A stretch of DNA of 64,000 nucleotides from Enterobacter wuhouensis (GCF_004331265.1 NZ_SJOO01000003.1:1-64000); one strand, 5' to 3'. Numbered from the stretch's first letter, positions 9,500 to 20,556 are shown. Notes: generated by a model not told the origin, from the sequence alone. Numbers and translations: made by a program.

Positions 9500-9894
9500 G
9501 ATTTATCATCCTCCAGCAGCGAGCGATCGTTGGCTAACTCCTGGCGCGTATGGCGCAAGAAGGTGGACGTGCGCGCTTTGTGCAGCGTCCAGATACCGCC
9601 AATTAGCGCTGCAACAAGCAGAACAACGGTGGTAGCTATCATCGCGTTAAGCCGATACTGCGGGTCGATGGCCCAGATGATTAACACCATCAGGCTCATC
9701 AGACCGAACGCGGCGAAGAGCATGGTCAGCCCCAGCATCAATAGCATCTGGAAGAGATTGGCTTTCTCCTCTTCCAGTTCGACGACAGCGAGGCGGACGC
9801 GCGTTTCGGCAATCCCGACCAGCGTGGTCAAAATACGCTGGCCGATACCGAGGACGTTATTAGCAGGCCCTTGTGCGTGACGAGGATCTTCCAT
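9496..9894 (-). CDS. yqjE: YqjE, phage-holin superfamily III-like membrane protein
   Basis: This 132-aa protein has two strong hydrophobic helices (MLGLTMLFAAFGLMSLMVLI and MIATTVVLLVAALIGGIW), typical of the YqjE/DUF1469 family. It sits 1 nt after yqjD and overlaps yqjK. It is an inner-membrane protein of unknown function, expressed with the ribosome-associated YqjD. Confidence 0.92.
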   Translation of the reverse strand: MEDPRHAQGPANNVLGIGQRILTTLVGIAETRVRLAVVELEEEKANLFQMLLMLGLTMLFAAFGLMSLMVLIIWAIDPQYRLNAMIATTVVLLVAALIGGIWTLHKARTSTFLRHTRQELANDRSLLEDDKS

Positions 9895-9895
9895 A

Positions 9896-10201
9896 TTAAC
9901 GACGCGTCAGCAGAACACCCAGCACCACACCGACGGCAGCACCGATACCGACGCCCGTCCACGGATTGTCGCGAACATACTCATCGGCACGCGCTGCGGC
10001 CTCGCGGGTCTGCTTAGCCAACGCATCGCCGGTTTCACCCAGGCGGTAACGGCTCTCTTTCAGCGCCTGCTCCGCTTTGCTGCGCAGCTTGCTGACTTCT
10101 TCCTTAGACTTATCGGCAGAGGAGTTCAGCACCTCTTCCAGGGTATCCGCCAGGGATTTCAGTTCAGCGCGCAGATGTTCTGAGGTGGTATCTTTTGACA
10201 T
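9896..10201 (-). CDS. yqjD: Ribosome-associated membrane protein YqjD (ElaB/YqjD/DUF883 family)
   Basis: This 101-aa protein has a charged coiled-coil N-terminal region and one C-terminal membrane helix (GVGIGAAVGVVLGVLLTRR), the ElaB/YgaM/YqjD layout. E. coli YqjD binds 70S/100S ribosomes in stationary phase and tethers them to the inner membrane. The order yqjC-yqjD-yqjE-yqjK is the same as in E. coli. Confidence 0.95.
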   Translation of the reverse strand: MSKDTTSEHLRAELKSLADTLEEVLNSSADKSKEEVSKLRSKAEQALKESRYRLGETGDALAKQTREAAARADEYVRDNPWTGVGIGAAVGVVLGVLLTRR

Positions 10202-10230
10202 GATTCTCTCCTGTTGAGATTTCCGTTAAC

Positions 10231-10599
10231 TCAATAATCGCGAGCTTCCAGCGCTTTCAGGTCGTCCTGCGCTTCTTGCAACTTCCTCTCGCGTTTCGCA
10301 ATTTTATCCGCATCACCTTTCTCTTTCGCTTCCTGCAGGTCTTGACGACGCTCGGCAATCTCGTCCTTTTGTTCAGCGATTTTCTTCTGGTGATCGGCAC
10401 GCAGCTTGCTGTCCGTACAATTGTCTTTCACTTCGCTCAGCGCTTTTTTCAGGCCGTCAACACGGTGCTGATTGTTATGCTTTTCGGCATAGCTGATTTC
10501 ACGCTGAATATCCTTTTCTTTCTCCTGACACAGAGAAGTGGCGAAGGATGCTGTGCTTAAAGAAAAAAGGGCCAGAGCCAGAGTGATGCGGTATTTCAT
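10231..10599 (-). CDS. yqjC: DUF1090 periplasmic protein YqjC
   Basis: This 122-aa protein has a signal peptide (MKYRITLALALFSLSTASFA) and a strongly charged Lys/Glu helical mature region, matching E. coli YqjC. The two cysteines in the mature part (SLCQEKEKD and KDNCTDSK) could form a disulfide. It is the first gene of the yqjCDEK unit. Function is unknown. Confidence 0.92.
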   Translation of the reverse strand: MKYRITLALALFSLSTASFATSLCQEKEKDIQREISYAEKHNNQHRVDGLKKALSEVKDNCTDSKLRADHQKKIAEQKDEIAERRQDLQEAKEKGDADKIAKRERKLQEAQDDLKALEARDY

Positions 10600-10742
10600 T
10601 ATTGAAACCTTCCATTGTGTTACGGCGTGAGCCGTGTTCCAGATTCATGCGGAGAACGTCTGAGGGGTGCTCCGCATACTTAAGCATAGTAAGTAAACGG
10701 GGGAATCACCAAAGTTGGTGAAAAGATTCGGAATCCTGGTAA

Positions 10743-11126
10743 TTATCCGAACCGATGCGAAGTATCGCGCAATAATGACAGCCAGGCTGCAGGCTGGCTG
10801 TCATCTTCCTGCTGGGCAATGATGTACCCGTGCGGCAGCGTGCGGTCGAGCACAATTTTTGCCGCTGCGCTTTGCGCACTGGAATCAAATTTTATCAGCA
10901 GGACGTCGTCCTGCGGGGTGATGCTCTTAAAGCGGATGCCGTTGGCATCCAGATGATGCCAGACGGAAAAACCGTCAGGAACGCTGACGCCCTGATTCGC
11001 CGGGCGAATGGCCAGCGTGGACTCCTGCTGCTGAAGCGCCGCCCATGCCAGGAACAGGGCGCTGAACACGATCAGCGCAATCATGGCATAGGAAAAACGA
11101 CGTACGACGAGCGGTGAGATAACCAT
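10743..11126 (-). CDS. mzrA: EnvZ/OmpR regulator MzrA
   Basis: This is a 127-aa protein, the same length as E. coli MzrA (YqjB). It has one N-terminal membrane helix ([20 protein letters not shown]) and a periplasmic domain. MzrA interacts with EnvZ and connects Cpx and EnvZ/OmpR signalling. I chose the start at 11126 ([13 protein letters not shown]) because it matches E. coli and lies 2 nt after the yqjA stop, which indicates coupling. A longer start at 11222 would overlap yqjA deeply. Confidence 0.93.
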   Translation of the reverse strand: MVISPLVVRRFSYAMIALIVFSALFLAWAALQQQESTLAIRPANQGVSVPDGFSVWHHLDANGIRFKSITPQDDVLLIKFDSSAQSAAAKIVLDRTLPHGYIIAQQEDDSQPAAWLSLLRDTSHRFG

Positions 11127-11128
11127 CG

Positions 11129-11791
11129 TTAGCTCCTGGCCCCGTATTTCTTTTTCCACAGTACGTACAGCGAACCCAGCAGGCCAAACACCAGCAGCAC
11201 GACCGGCAGCAGCATCAGGCACGACATCAGCTGGTCTTCATACTTCATAAAGACCGGCGTTTTACCCAGCGCATAGCCCAGCGTTGTCAGGATCAAGACC
11301 CACAGCAGGCCGCTCATCCAGTTAAAGAACTGGAAACGCGCGCTGCTCAGCCCGGAAAGCCCGGCAATGGTTGGCAACAGGGTTCTTACGAAGGCGATAA
11401 AGCGGCCAATCAGCAGCGCGGAAAGCCCGTGCTTATGGAAAAGATGATGCGCACGCTGGTGATAATGTGCCGGCAGATGGGAGAGCCAGTTCTGCACAAT
11501 GCGCGTGTTACCCAGCCATCGTCCCTGGATATAGCTCACCCAGCAGCCGAGGCTGGCGGCAACCGTCAGTAAAAAAATGGTTTGTGGGAATGCCATTGCC
11601 CCTTTGGCGCAAAGCACGCCAACCAGGACCAGCAGGCTGTCGCCGGGTAAGAAGGCAGCCGGAAGCAATCCGTTCTCAAGGAACAGGATCATAAACAAGA
11701 CGAAATAGAGCATGCCAATCATGGAAGGGTTGGCCAGCGTTTCGAAATCCTGAGCCCAAAGGGCATTCAGTAGTTGGGTCAAAAGTTCCAT
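11129..11791 (-). CDS. yqjA: DedA-family membrane protein YqjA
   Basis: This 220-aa protein has the length of E. coli YqjA. DedA/VTT-domain features are visible: an acidic membrane segment ([20 protein letters not shown]) and the arginine motif [16 protein letters not shown]. The family is proposed to work as proton-dependent transporters or undecaprenyl-phosphate flippases; E. coli YqjA supports growth at alkaline pH. It forms an operon with mzrA. Confidence 0.95.
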   Translation of the reverse strand: MELLTQLLNALWAQDFETLANPSMIGMLYFVLFMILFLENGLLPAAFLPGDSLLVLVGVLCAKGAMAFPQTIFLLTVAASLGCWVSYIQGRWLGNTRIVQNWLSHLPAHYHQRAHHLFHKHGLSALLIGRFIAFVRTLLPTIAGLSGLSSARFQFFNWMSGLLWVLILTTLGYALGKTPVFMKYEDQLMSCLMLLPVVLLVFGLLGSLYVLWKKKYGARS

Positions 11792-12135
11792 TCAGTGTTC
11801 CTGGAAATCGGTTAACGTCACGCCTGTTATCCGGGAAAAACAGCACGGCGACATTGTTGTGATTTCATTATGGTCGCTCGCGGACACGGTAGTGTGTGGC
11901 CAACACTGTTCCCTGTTAATTGGCTGGTTAGCAAGCACTAACTTACAAAATAACGAAGTGAATCCAATTGTAACAAAGCCCAACGTTCTGCGTCACAGAA
12001 TTTGCAGGGGTAAAATGATTTTGGCGTAAGCAAGGGAGGTGAGCGAGGAGTTTTACAAAGGCTGACACTATATATGTTTTGCTTACCCCCTCTCGCCGGA
12101 AGGCGCAGCGAAGCGCCTGCCGGGGGAAAAGGAAA
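11792..12135. other. Intergenic region between yqjA start and exuR stop
   Basis: These 344 bases hold the yqjA-mzrA promoter region and a REP-like hairpin at 12086-12126. I see no open frame with a ribosome site and no RNA gene. A single TTTAC near 12051 could be half a CpxR box, but the second half is missing. Confidence 0.5.
12086..12126. repeat. REP-like hairpin after exuR
   Basis: CCCCC pairs with GGGGG on the outside, and CCGGAAGGCGC pairs imperfectly with GCGCCTGCCGG on the inside. It sits 9 nt beyond the exuR stop on the minus strand. There is no T run, so it is more likely a mRNA 3'-end stabiliser than a classical terminator. Confidence 0.6.
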
Positions 12136-12912
12136 CTATTTTGCCTGACTGGCTGCAGTATCGAGATGAACGACAGGATTATCCGCAAAAAGATAGCGGT
12201 CTGCGTTAAATTCAAAGTCGTCGCTGGTTTCATTGAACAGCATCTGTTTGGTGTTTTCCAGGTGCTGCCACATGGCCAGCTTCGCGGCATGCGGATCTTT
12301 ACGAATCAGTGCCTTAAGAATTTGGTCGTGATCGTCGCACCAGTTATCGACGGTGCGCAAATCGATGTGATCGTGCAGTTTTTTCCAGTACGGGTTGTGA
12401 ACGCGCTGAGTCCACATTTTTTCAACAATTGCGGCCAGCGCCGTATTCTGGGTGGCCAGCGCCACCTGAACGTGAAACTGGAGGTCCCATTCGGAATCGC
12501 GGAAACATTTTTCCTTACGCGCGTTCTCCTGGATCTCCATCAGCTTCATGATGTCCTGCTTGGTTACCTGAGTTGCCGCAAACTCCGCAATATTGCTTTC
12601 AATCAGCTGGCGAGCCTGGAGCAGCTCAAACGGACCGTAGCTGGCAAATTCCAGACTTTCGTCCGGTGCCGGGGAGTGTTTTGCCTGATTTGAAATAACG
12701 TGAATACCGGAGCCTTTGCGTACCTCAACGTAGCCTTCTACTTCCAGCATGATGATGGCCTCGCGCACCACCGTGCGGCTCACGCTTTTTTCATCGGCAA
12801 TGAAGCGCTCAGCGGGAAGTTTATCACCGACAAGATAGACACCTTGCTCGATGCGATCTTTCAGCTCGGCGGCAAGTTGTTGATATAAACGACGTGATTC
12901 GGTGATTTCCAT
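12136..12912 (-). CDS. exuR: Hexuronate regulon repressor ExuR (GntR/FadR subfamily)
   Basis: This 258-aa protein is collinear with E. coli ExuR (258 aa). The N-terminal winged HTH ([19 protein letters not shown]) is followed by an all-helical FCD effector domain ([20 protein letters not shown]), with metal/ligand histidines typical of the FadR group. It represses exuT and uxaCA until galacturonate or a derivative is present. A site resembling the ExuR/UxuR palindrome lies 27 nt before its own start (12940-12957), which suggests autoregulation. Confidence 0.96.
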   Translation of the reverse strand: MEITESRRLYQQLAAELKDRIEQGVYLVGDKLPAERFIADEKSVSRTVVREAIIMLEVEGYVEVRKGSGIHVISNQAKHSPAPDESLEFASYGPFELLQARQLIESNIAEFAATQVTKQDIMKLMEIQENARKEKCFRDSEWDLQFHVQVALATQNTALAAIVEKMWTQRVHNPYWKKLHDHIDLRTVDNWCDDHDQILKALIRKDPHAAKLAMWQHLENTKQMLFNETSDDFEFNADRYLFADNPVVHLDTAASQAK

Positions 12913-12939
12913 ATGCGCTCCAGGCAGGGTACGGCGGAT

Positions 12940-12957
12940 GATTTGTTATACCACTTT
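12940..12957 (-). promoter_or_regulatory. ExuR-like operator upstream of exuR
   Basis: The minus strand reads AAAGTGGTATAACAAATC. It matches the ExuR/UxuR-type palindrome AAATTGGTATACCAATTT (recalled from the family) at 14 of 18 positions. Its place before exuR suggests autoregulation. This is inferred from pattern only. Confidence 0.6.
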
Positions 12958-13011
12958 TGCGCGCCAGTCTCCAGATTTCGCCATGGAAAAAGCCGCTACA
13001 GAGCGGCCTTT

Positions 13012-13088
13012 AAATGCCCGGCGGCGCTTCGCTTGCGCGGGCCTACGGGGTTTGTAGGCCGGGTAAGGCGAAGCCGCCACCCGGCACT
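13012..13088. repeat. BIME-like pair of inverted REP units between exuR and exuT
   Basis: TGCCCGGCGGCGCTTCGCTT and, in inverse orientation, TAGGCCGGGTAAGGCG with CGCCACCCGGCA, joined by a short T-rich spacer. They lie just beyond the exuT stop. Confidence 0.85.
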
Positions 13089-13094
13089 GCAACG

Positions 13095-14393
13095 CTAACT
13101 CTGCGTTGCCGGCCCCCCAAGGGACTCTTTTGCCAGCTCGTCTGCGGATTTGCTTTTCAGCACCGTCCAGATAACTACCGCGCCCAGCAGGTCGAAGATA
13201 GCCAGTACCGCGAACAGCGGGCTAAAGCCAATGGTATCCGCCAGGGCACCCACCACCAGCGCAAACATCGTACTTGCAGTCCAGGCGGCCATGCCGGTCA
13301 GGCCGTTGGCGGTGGCCACTTCGTTACGTCCAAACACGTCGGATGAAAGCGTAATCAGCGCGCCGGATAGGGATTGGTGAGCAAAGCCACCGATACACAG
13401 CAGGGCGATAGCAACGTAAGGGCTGGTGAACAGGCCGATCATGCCCGGGCCAATCATCAGCAGCGCGCCCATGGTGACAACCATTTTACGGGAGACGATC
13501 AGGTTCACGCCAAACCAGCGCTGGAACAGCGGTGGCAGGTAGCCGCCCACGATACAGCCCAGGTCTGCGAACAGCATTGGCATCCAGGCGAACATCGCAA
13601 TCTCTTTCAGGTTAAAACCGTACACTTTAAACATGAACAGCGGGATCCATGCGTTGAACGTACCCCAGGCCGGTTCTGCGAGGAAGCGCGGCAGGGCGAT
13701 ACCCCAGAACTGACGGGTACCCAGGATCTGCCAGACGGTCATTTTTTTGCCGTTGTTGGTCTGATGCTGAGATTCCTGACCGCCAATGATGTATTCACGT
13801 TCTTCTTCAGACAGCTTTTTCTGGTCGCGCGGGTGTTTATAGAAGATCAGCCACGCCATTGCCCAGGCAAAGCTCAGGACGCCAGAGATGATGAACGCCA
13901 TCTGCCAGCTGTGCATCACGATAGCCCACACCACCAGCGGCGGCGCAATCATCGCACCAATCGACGAGCCCACGTTGAAGTAGCCTACAGCGATGGAACG
14001 CTCTTTTGCCGGGAACCATTCGGAGCTTGCCTTCAGGCCCGCTGGGATCATGGCGGCTTCAGCCGCACCGACTGCACCACGCGCCAGCGCCAGGCCGCCC
14101 CAGCTGCCCGCCAGTGCGGTTGCACCGCAGAAAATCGCCCAGGCTACGGCGAAGAAGGCATAACCGATTTTGGTACCCAGAATGTCCAGAACATAGCCTG
14201 CAACAGGCTGCATTATTGTATAAGCCGCGGAATAAGCAGCAATGATGTAGGAGTATTGCTGCGTGGAAATATGCAGCTCTTCCATTAACGTTGGAGCCGC
14301 TGCTGCCACGGTGTTACGTGTCAGGTAGCCCAGCACGGTGCCGAGCGTCACCAGTGCGATCATGTACCAACGTAACCCTTTAATTTTACGCAT
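13095..14393 (-). CDS. exuT: Hexuronate transporter ExuT (MFS)
   Basis: This 432-aa major facilitator permease matches E. coli ExuT from MRKIKGLRWYMIALVTLGTV onward. It is an anion:cation symporter of the inner membrane that takes up galacturonate and glucuronate. About 12 membrane helices are seen; the substrate-family signature ARGAVGAAEAAMIPAGLK follows helix 4. I chose the start at 14393 from the match and from GAGG 6 nt upstream. The transcript has a leader of about 200 nt with two strong hairpins, downstream of an ExuR-like and a CRP-like site. Confidence 0.96.
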   Translation of the reverse strand: MRKIKGLRWYMIALVTLGTVLGYLTRNTVAAAAPTLMEELHISTQQYSYIIAAYSAAYTIMQPVAGYVLDILGTKIGYAFFAVAWAIFCGATALAGSWGGLALARGAVGAAEAAMIPAGLKASSEWFPAKERSIAVGYFNVGSSIGAMIAPPLVVWAIVMHSWQMAFIISGVLSFAWAMAWLIFYKHPRDQKKLSEEEREYIIGGQESQHQTNNGKKMTVWQILGTRQFWGIALPRFLAEPAWGTFNAWIPLFMFKVYGFNLKEIAMFAWMPMLFADLGCIVGGYLPPLFQRWFGVNLIVSRKMVVTMGALLMIGPGMIGLFTSPYVAIALLCIGGFAHQSLSGALITLSSDVFGRNEVATANGLTGMAAWTASTMFALVVGALADTIGFSPLFAVLAIFDLLGAVVIWTVLKSKSADELAKESLGGPATQS

Positions 14394-14619
14394 GTAAAAC
14401 CTCATCGTTATGTTATTTCCGTGCCGGGGCACGGTAACAGCTCAACCGTTGCCGGGAGCTGCTCTGTAACGGGAGGGGCGTAACCGGGAGAACTTCCCGG
14501 AACGGCCCGAACCTTGCCATAAGTAATCGTGCATAAGTCGGTTTCCGTACCGTTAAATCCGATGTTACTCACACCGGTAATGCATTCCGTCGGCGTAGTG
14601 TTTGCGACGGCGAAAAGAT

Positions 14620-14636
14620 AACTTGTCATACAACTT
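14620..14636 (-). promoter_or_regulatory. ExuR-like operator for exuT
   Basis: The minus strand reads AAGTTGTATGACAAGTT, a near-perfect dyad with the GT...AC core of FadR-type GntR operators. It lies 5 nt from a CRP-like site, the expected arrangement for catabolite-activated, ExuR-repressed exuT. Confidence 0.65.
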
Positions 14637-14640
14637 TAAA

Positions 14641-14660
14641 AGGTGAGTGACATCACAAAA
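14641..14660. promoter_or_regulatory. CRP-like site for exuT
   Basis: GGTGA-N6-TCACA (14642-14657) differs from the CRP consensus TGTGA-N6-TCACA at one base. It is next to the ExuR-like operator. Confidence 0.65.
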
Positions 14661-14763
14661 GTGTGATTCTTTGTAAGGACATTCTGAGGCGAGATTAAAG
14701 CCAGGGCTGGCGCGGCCTGCGAGAGGGTTTACTCCGTTTGAGGTAATTTATTTGTCGACGTTT

Positions 14764-16282
<1,519 letters not shown>

Positions 16283-16299
16283 GGCCGTTTGAGGTTGAT

Positions 16300-17787
16300 A
16301 TGCAATACATCAAAATCCATTCGCTGGATAACGTTGCCGTCGCGCTGGCAGATTTAACCGAAGGCACGGAAGTGACCTTTGACAACCAGTCGGTCACGTT
16401 ACGCCAGGCCATTGGACGTGGACATAAGTTTGCCCTGATCCCCATTGCGAAAGGGGAGAACGTGGTGAAGTACGGTTTGCCCATCGGCCATGCGCTGGCG
16501 GATATTGCACCGGGTGAATACATCCACTCCCACAATACCCGTACCAACCTGAGCGATCTGGACGAGTACAGCTATCAACCTGACTTCCAGGCGGAAGCCG
16601 AGCGGGCGGCAGATCGCGAAGTGCAGATCTATCGCCGCGCCAACGGCGACGTGGGGATCCGCAACGAGCTGTGGATCCTCCCGACCGTTGGCTGCGTGAA
16701 CGGGATCGCGCGTCAAATTCAGACGCGCTTTCTGAAAGAGACCAACGATGCCGAAGGCACCGACGGCGTGCATCTGTTCAGCCACACCTACGGCTGCTCC
16801 CAGCTGGGTGATGACCACATCAACACCCGCACCATGCTGCAAAACATGGTGCGCCACCCGAACGCGGGCGCGGTGCTGGTGATTGGCCTCGGCTGTGAGA
16901 ACAACCAGGTCGACGCCTTCCGCGAAACGCTGGGGGAATTCGACCCCGAGCGCGTGCACTTTATGGTGTGCCAGCATCAGGACGACGAAGTGGAGGCGGG
17001 TCTTGAACAGCTGCGCCAGCTGTATGAGGTCATGCGCCACGACAGGCGCGAGCCGGGCAAGCTGAGCGAGCTGAAGTTTGGCCTGGAGTGCGGCGGATCT
17101 GACGGCCTGTCCGGGATCACCGCTAACCCAATGCTGGGCCGTTTCTCCGACTACGTCATCGCCAACGGCGGCACCACGGTGCTGACCGAAGTGCCGGAAA
17201 TGTTCGGCGCGGAGCGTATTCTGATGAGCCACTGCCGCGACGAAGAGACGTTTGAGAAAACCGTCACCATGGTGAACGACTTCAAACAGTACTTCATCGC
17301 CCACAATCAGCCAATTTATGAGAACCCGTCGCCGGGTAACAAAGCGGGCGGGATCACCACGCTGGAAGAAAAATCCCTCGGCTGCACCCAGAAAGCGGGC
17401 GCGAGCCAGGTGGTTGACGTGCTGCGCTACGGTGAACGTCTTAAAACGCACGGCCTGAACCTGCTGAGCGCGCCGGGTAACGATGCGGTTGCCACCAGCG
17501 CGCTGGCCGGAGCGGGCTGTCACATGGTGCTGTTCAGCACCGGGCGCGGTACGCCGTACGGCGGTTTTGTGCCGACGGTCAAAATCGCCACCAACAGCGA
17601 GCTGGCGGCGAAGAAAAAGCATTGGATCGACTTCGATGCGGGCCAGCTGATCCACGGCAAAGCGATGCCGCAGCTGCTGACGGAGTTCGTGGACACTATC
17701 GTGGAATTTGCTAACGGCAAGCAGACCTGCAACGAGAAGAACGACTTCCGCGAGCTTGCGCTCTTTAAGAGTGGCGTGACGCTTTAA
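16300..17787 (+). CDS. uxaA: Altronate dehydratase UxaA
   Basis: This 495-aa protein is collinear with E. coli UxaA. It is an iron-dependent dehydratase converting D-altronate to 2-keto-3-deoxygluconate. An N-terminal SAF domain (residues about 1-80) is followed by the large catalytic domain with conserved cysteines (LPTVGCVNGIARQ, HTYGCSQLGDDH, IGLGCENNQ). The intervening step, tagaturonate reductase UxaB, is not in the window. It is the second gene of uxaCA and ends at a repeat-plus-terminator module. Confidence 0.97.
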   Translation: MQYIKIHSLDNVAVALADLTEGTEVTFDNQSVTLRQAIGRGHKFALIPIAKGENVVKYGLPIGHALADIAPGEYIHSHNTRTNLSDLDEYSYQPDFQAEAERAADREVQIYRRANGDVGIRNELWILPTVGCVNGIARQIQTRFLKETNDAEGTDGVHLFSHTYGCSQLGDDHINTRTMLQNMVRHPNAGAVLVIGLGCENNQVDAFRETLGEFDPERVHFMVCQHQDDEVEAGLEQLRQLYEVMRHDRREPGKLSELKFGLECGGSDGLSGITANPMLGRFSDYVIANGGTTVLTEVPEMFGAERILMSHCRDEETFEKTVTMVNDFKQYFIAHNQPIYENPSPGNKAGGITTLEEKSLGCTQKAGASQVVDVLRYGERLKTHGLNLLSAPGNDAVATSALAGAGCHMVLFSTGRGTPYGGFVPTVKIATNSELAAKKKHWIDFDAGQLIHGKAMPQLLTEFVDTIVEFANGKQTCNEKNDFRELALFKSGVTL

Positions 17788-17801
17788 TCGGTGCGGCCTG
17801 A

Positions 17802-17836
17802 TGCCCTCACCCTGGCCCTCTCCCACGGGGAGAGGG
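17802..17836. repeat. CCCTCACCC/GGGAGAGGG repeat, copy 3
   Basis: GCCCTCACCCTGGCCCTCTC followed by CCACGGGGAGAGGG, 15 nt after uxaA and directly before the shared uxaA/sstT terminator. Confidence 0.8.
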
Positions 17837-17845
17837 TACAAACAC

Positions 17846-17876
17846 TAAAAACGGCAACCTCAGGGTTGCCGTTTTG
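17846..17876. terminator. Bidirectional terminator between uxaA and sstT
   Basis: AACGGCAACC and GGTTGCCGTT form a 10-bp stem with A and T tracts on either side, so it can stop transcripts from both convergent genes. Confidence 0.85.
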
Positions 17877-17884
17877 CGTTTACC

Positions 17885-17921
17885 CTGTAGGCCCGGTAAG
17901 GCGTAGCCGCCACCGGGCTTT
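17885..17921. repeat. REP-like unit near the sstT stop
   Basis: TAGGCCCGGTAAGGCG and CGCCACCGGGCT form a REP-type hairpin. Confidence 0.8.
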
Positions 17922-17925
17922 TGTT

Positions 17926-19167
17926 TTAACTGCGCAGTGCATTCTTCGCTAAACGCGCGTCTTCCGCCTGACAGGCCGCGGCGGTAAACAGCACGTCGGT
18001 AGAGGAGTTCAGCGCGGTTTCGCAGGAGTCCTGCAGGACGCCGATGATAAAGCCGACGGCCACAACCTGCATCGCGATCTCGTTCGGGATGCCGAACATA
18101 TTGCACGCCAGCGGGATCAGCAGCAGCGAACCGCCCGCTACGCCGGATGCGCCACAGGCACACAGCGATGCCACCACGCTCAGCAGCAGCGCCGTTGGCA
18201 GATCCACCGGAATGCCCAGCGTATGCACCGCCGCCAGCGTCAGCACGGTAATGGTGATGGCCGCGCCCGCCATGTTCACGGTTGCGCCCAGCGGGATCGA
18301 CACGGAGTAGGTATCGCGGTCCAGGTTCAGCTTCTCCGCCAGCGCCATGTTGACCGGAATGTTCGCCGCAGAGCTGCGGGTGAAGAAGGCGTACACGCCG
18401 CTCTCGCGCAGGCACGTCAGCACCAGCGGATACGGGTTGCGGCGGATCTGCCAGAACACCAGCAGCGGGTTGATCACCAGCGCCACCAGCAGCATACAGC
18501 CAACCAGCACGACCAGCAGCTGCGCGTAGCCCCACAGCGCGTCAAAACCGGTGGTAGCCAGCGTGGAGGAGACCAGACCGAAGATCCCGATTGGCGCAAA
18601 GCGAATCACCAGCTTCACCATGAAGGTCACGGCGTTGGACAAATCGTTGACCAGGTTTTTGGTGGTGTCGTTACCGTGACGCAGCGCGAAGCCCAGGCCA
18701 ATTGCCCAGACCAGGATGCCAATGTAGTTGCCGCTCATCAGCGCGGTGACGGGGTTAGAGACCATGCTCATCAGCAGGCCGCGCAGCACTTCTACAATGC
18801 CGGACGGCGGGGTGATGTCACCGGCCGCGCTGGTCAGGTGCAGCGTGGACGGGAACAGGAAGCTAAACACCACGGCCGTTAAGGCCGCAGAGAAGGTCCC
18901 CAGCAGATACAGGAACAGAATAGGGCGAATGTTGGTTTTTTGTCCGTGCTGGTGGTTGGCAATTGAGGCCATGACCAGCATCAGAACCAGTACAGGGGCA
19001 ACGGCTTTCAATGCACCCACGAACAGCGTCCCGAGCAGCCCCGTCGCTTCTGCCGCTGGCTTTGACACCATCGCCAGCAGGATCCCCAGTACCAGCCCTA
19101 CCAGAATTTGTTTAACCAGGCTGCCCTGCGCCAGGCGCGCAAAAAGCCCCGTTGATTTTGTGCTCAT
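17926..19167 (-). CDS. sstT: Serine/threonine:Na+ symporter SstT
   Basis: This 413-aa protein is collinear with E. coli SstT (414 aa). It is a dicarboxylate/amino acid:cation symporter of the inner membrane. The serine-rich loop [20 protein letters not shown] and the motif [20 protein letters not shown] are conserved and correspond to the reentrant hairpins and substrate site. It is a monocistronic gene, convergent with uxaA. E. coli has ygjV between sstT and uxaA; it is absent here. Confidence 0.97.
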   Translation of the reverse strand: MSTKSTGLFARLAQGSLVKQILVGLVLGILLAMVSKPAAEATGLLGTLFVGALKAVAPVLVLMLVMASIANHQHGQKTNIRPILFLYLLGTFSAALTAVVFSFLFPSTLHLTSAAGDITPPSGIVEVLRGLLMSMVSNPVTALMSGNYIGILVWAIGLGFALRHGNDTTKNLVNDLSNAVTFMVKLVIRFAPIGIFGLVSSTLATTGFDALWGYAQLLVVLVGCMLLVALVINPLLVFWQIRRNPYPLVLTCLRESGVYAFFTRSSAANIPVNMALAEKLNLDRDTYSVSIPLGATVNMAGAAITITVLTLAAVHTLGIPVDLPTALLLSVVASLCACGASGVAGGSLLLIPLACNMFGIPNEIAMQVVAVGFIIGVLQDSCETALNSSTDVLFTAAACQAEDARLAKNALRS

Positions 19168-19340
19168 ACATTATTCCTGAGTGAAATTGCGTTCCATCCC
19201 GGATGTGCTCTAAGTCACATTTATGTCCGGATGTAAGTAAATGTTTGCCTGGTCGAGTATAGGGAATGCGCGTACGGAGGGAAGCGTAAAATGCTGGATT
19301 TTACGTGGTGCGTCATGTTTTTTAACTATTGGTTAACGAA

Positions 19341-19399
19341 AATGCCGGGTGGCGCTGCGCTTTTCACCCTCTCCCTGTGGGAGAGGGCCGGGGTGAGGG
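19341..19399. repeat. Composite REP unit plus CCCTCACCC repeat, copy 4, downstream of alx
   Basis: ATGCCGGGTGGCGCTGCGC at 19341-19359 is a half REP unit. It is followed by the CCCTCTCCC / GGGAGAGGG palindrome and GGGTGAGGG at 19366-19398. The unit abuts the alx stop at 19402. Confidence 0.75.
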
Positions 19400-19401
19400 A
19401 A

Positions 19402-20370
19402 TTACTCCGCCTGCTGCTTCTTATCGTGCTGGCGGTTAACCCAGGTGTTGATAAGCAGCGTCATGATCAGAATGCCAAACACCACGCCGAGCGAAATGGC
19501 GATCGGGATGTGGTAGAAATCGACGATCAGCATCTTGATACCGATAAACACCAGAATCACCGACAGGCCGTACTTCAGCATCGAGAAGCGCTCCGCCGCG
19601 CCCGCAAGCAGGAAGTACATCGCACGCAGGCCGAGGATCGCAAACAGGTTAGAGGTCAGGACGATGAACGGGTCGGTGGTGACGGCAAAGATTGCCGGGA
19701 TGCTGTCGACCGCGAAAATCACGTCGCTCAGCTCAACCAGAATCAGCACCAGCAGCAGCGGGGTGGCGAACAGCAGGCCGTTCTTGCGCACGAAGAAGTG
19801 CTCGGTTTCGATCTTGTCCGTCATGCGCAGGTGGCTGCGGATCCACTTCACCAGCGGTTTCTCGCCAATGCCGGTTTCGTCTTCTTTCGCCAGCGCCATT
19901 TTGATACCGGTGAACAGCAGGAACGCGCCAAAGACGTACAGCAGCCATTCGAACTGGGTAATCAGCCAGCTGCCGGCGAAGATCATGATGGTACGCAGGA
20001 TAATCGCGCCCAGCACGCCGTAGACCAGCACGCGACGCTGCAGGGCAGCCGGTACGGCAAAGTAGCTGAACAGCATCAGCCAGACGAAGACGTTATCAAC
20101 CGCCAGGGCTTTTTCAATCAGATAGCCGGTGAGGAAGGCGAGCGCCTGGGGATCGGCTACCGCGCGGCCTTCGGTCGAGGCCAGATACCACCAGAAGGCG
20201 GCGCAGAACAGCAGGGAGAGGGTGACCCAGACCAGCGACCAGGCCGCAGCCTGTTTGATGCTCATGCCGTGCGCGCCGCGACGACCCTGCAAAAAGAGGT
20301 CGATCGCCAGCATGATGAGCACGACAACCGCGAATCCGCCCCACAACATTGGAGTGCCGACAGAATGCAT
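19402..20370 (-). CDS. alx: TerC-family membrane protein Alx
   Basis: This 322-aa protein matches E. coli Alx (321 aa), with about nine membrane helices and the acidic TerC motifs ([20 protein letters not shown] and [20 protein letters not shown]). Alx is a manganese exporter or homeostasis protein induced by alkali and Mn2+. I chose the start at 20370 ([13 protein letters not shown]) because AAGGA lies about 8 nt upstream; a start at 20397 lies in the leader. The long leader upstream is a yybP-ykoY riboswitch. Confidence 0.96.
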   Translation of the reverse strand: MHSVGTPMLWGGFAVVVLIMLAIDLFLQGRRGAHGMSIKQAAAWSLVWVTLSLLFCAAFWWYLASTEGRAVADPQALAFLTGYLIEKALAVDNVFVWLMLFSYFAVPAALQRRVLVYGVLGAIILRTIMIFAGSWLITQFEWLLYVFGAFLLFTGIKMALAKEDETGIGEKPLVKWIRSHLRMTDKIETEHFFVRKNGLLFATPLLLVLILVELSDVIFAVDSIPAIFAVTTDPFIVLTSNLFAILGLRAMYFLLAGAAERFSMLKYGLSVILVFIGIKMLIVDFYHIPIAISLGVVFGILIMTLLINTWVNRQHDKKQQAE

Positions 20371-20392
20371 ACTATTTTCCTTACACATAAAA

Positions 20393-20556
20393 AACAAAAA
20401 CGGCCATGGTCAGAAGACGATAGCCGTTAGCTTTTTATGCATAGACCTCGCCTTCCGGCAAGGTCTCACTTACAACCACGAAGGTTGCCCGGCGACCGGA
20501 TGCGTGTTTAACGCATCGTAATGACGATCCACCGGCGAAGAAGTTACTCCCCTTTG
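20393..20556 (-). ncRNA. yybP-ykoY (Mn2+/pH-responsive PRE) riboswitch of alx
   Basis: Read on the minus strand, the leader has the conserved AAAGGGGAGTA near its 5' end (plus 20545-20555). The second conserved part, GTGAGACCTTGCC with GGAAGGCGAGGTC, forms the second hairpin (plus about 20444-20470). A downstream AACGGC/GCCGTT hairpin followed by TTTTTG (plus 20393-20428) is the expression-platform terminator. E. coli alx has the same arrangement, in which Mn2+ and alkaline transcription pausing raise expression. Confidence 0.85.

Noticed and set aside
14408..14629. 73-codon minus-strand frame upstream of exuT
   Set aside because: Its ATG lies inside the ExuR-like operator, no ribosome site precedes it, and the sequence is better explained as a structured leader.
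16399..17841. 480-codon frame antisense to uxaA
   Set aside because: It is a shadow of the GC-rich third positions of uxaA; the protein composition is dominated by His, Ala, Arg and Val.
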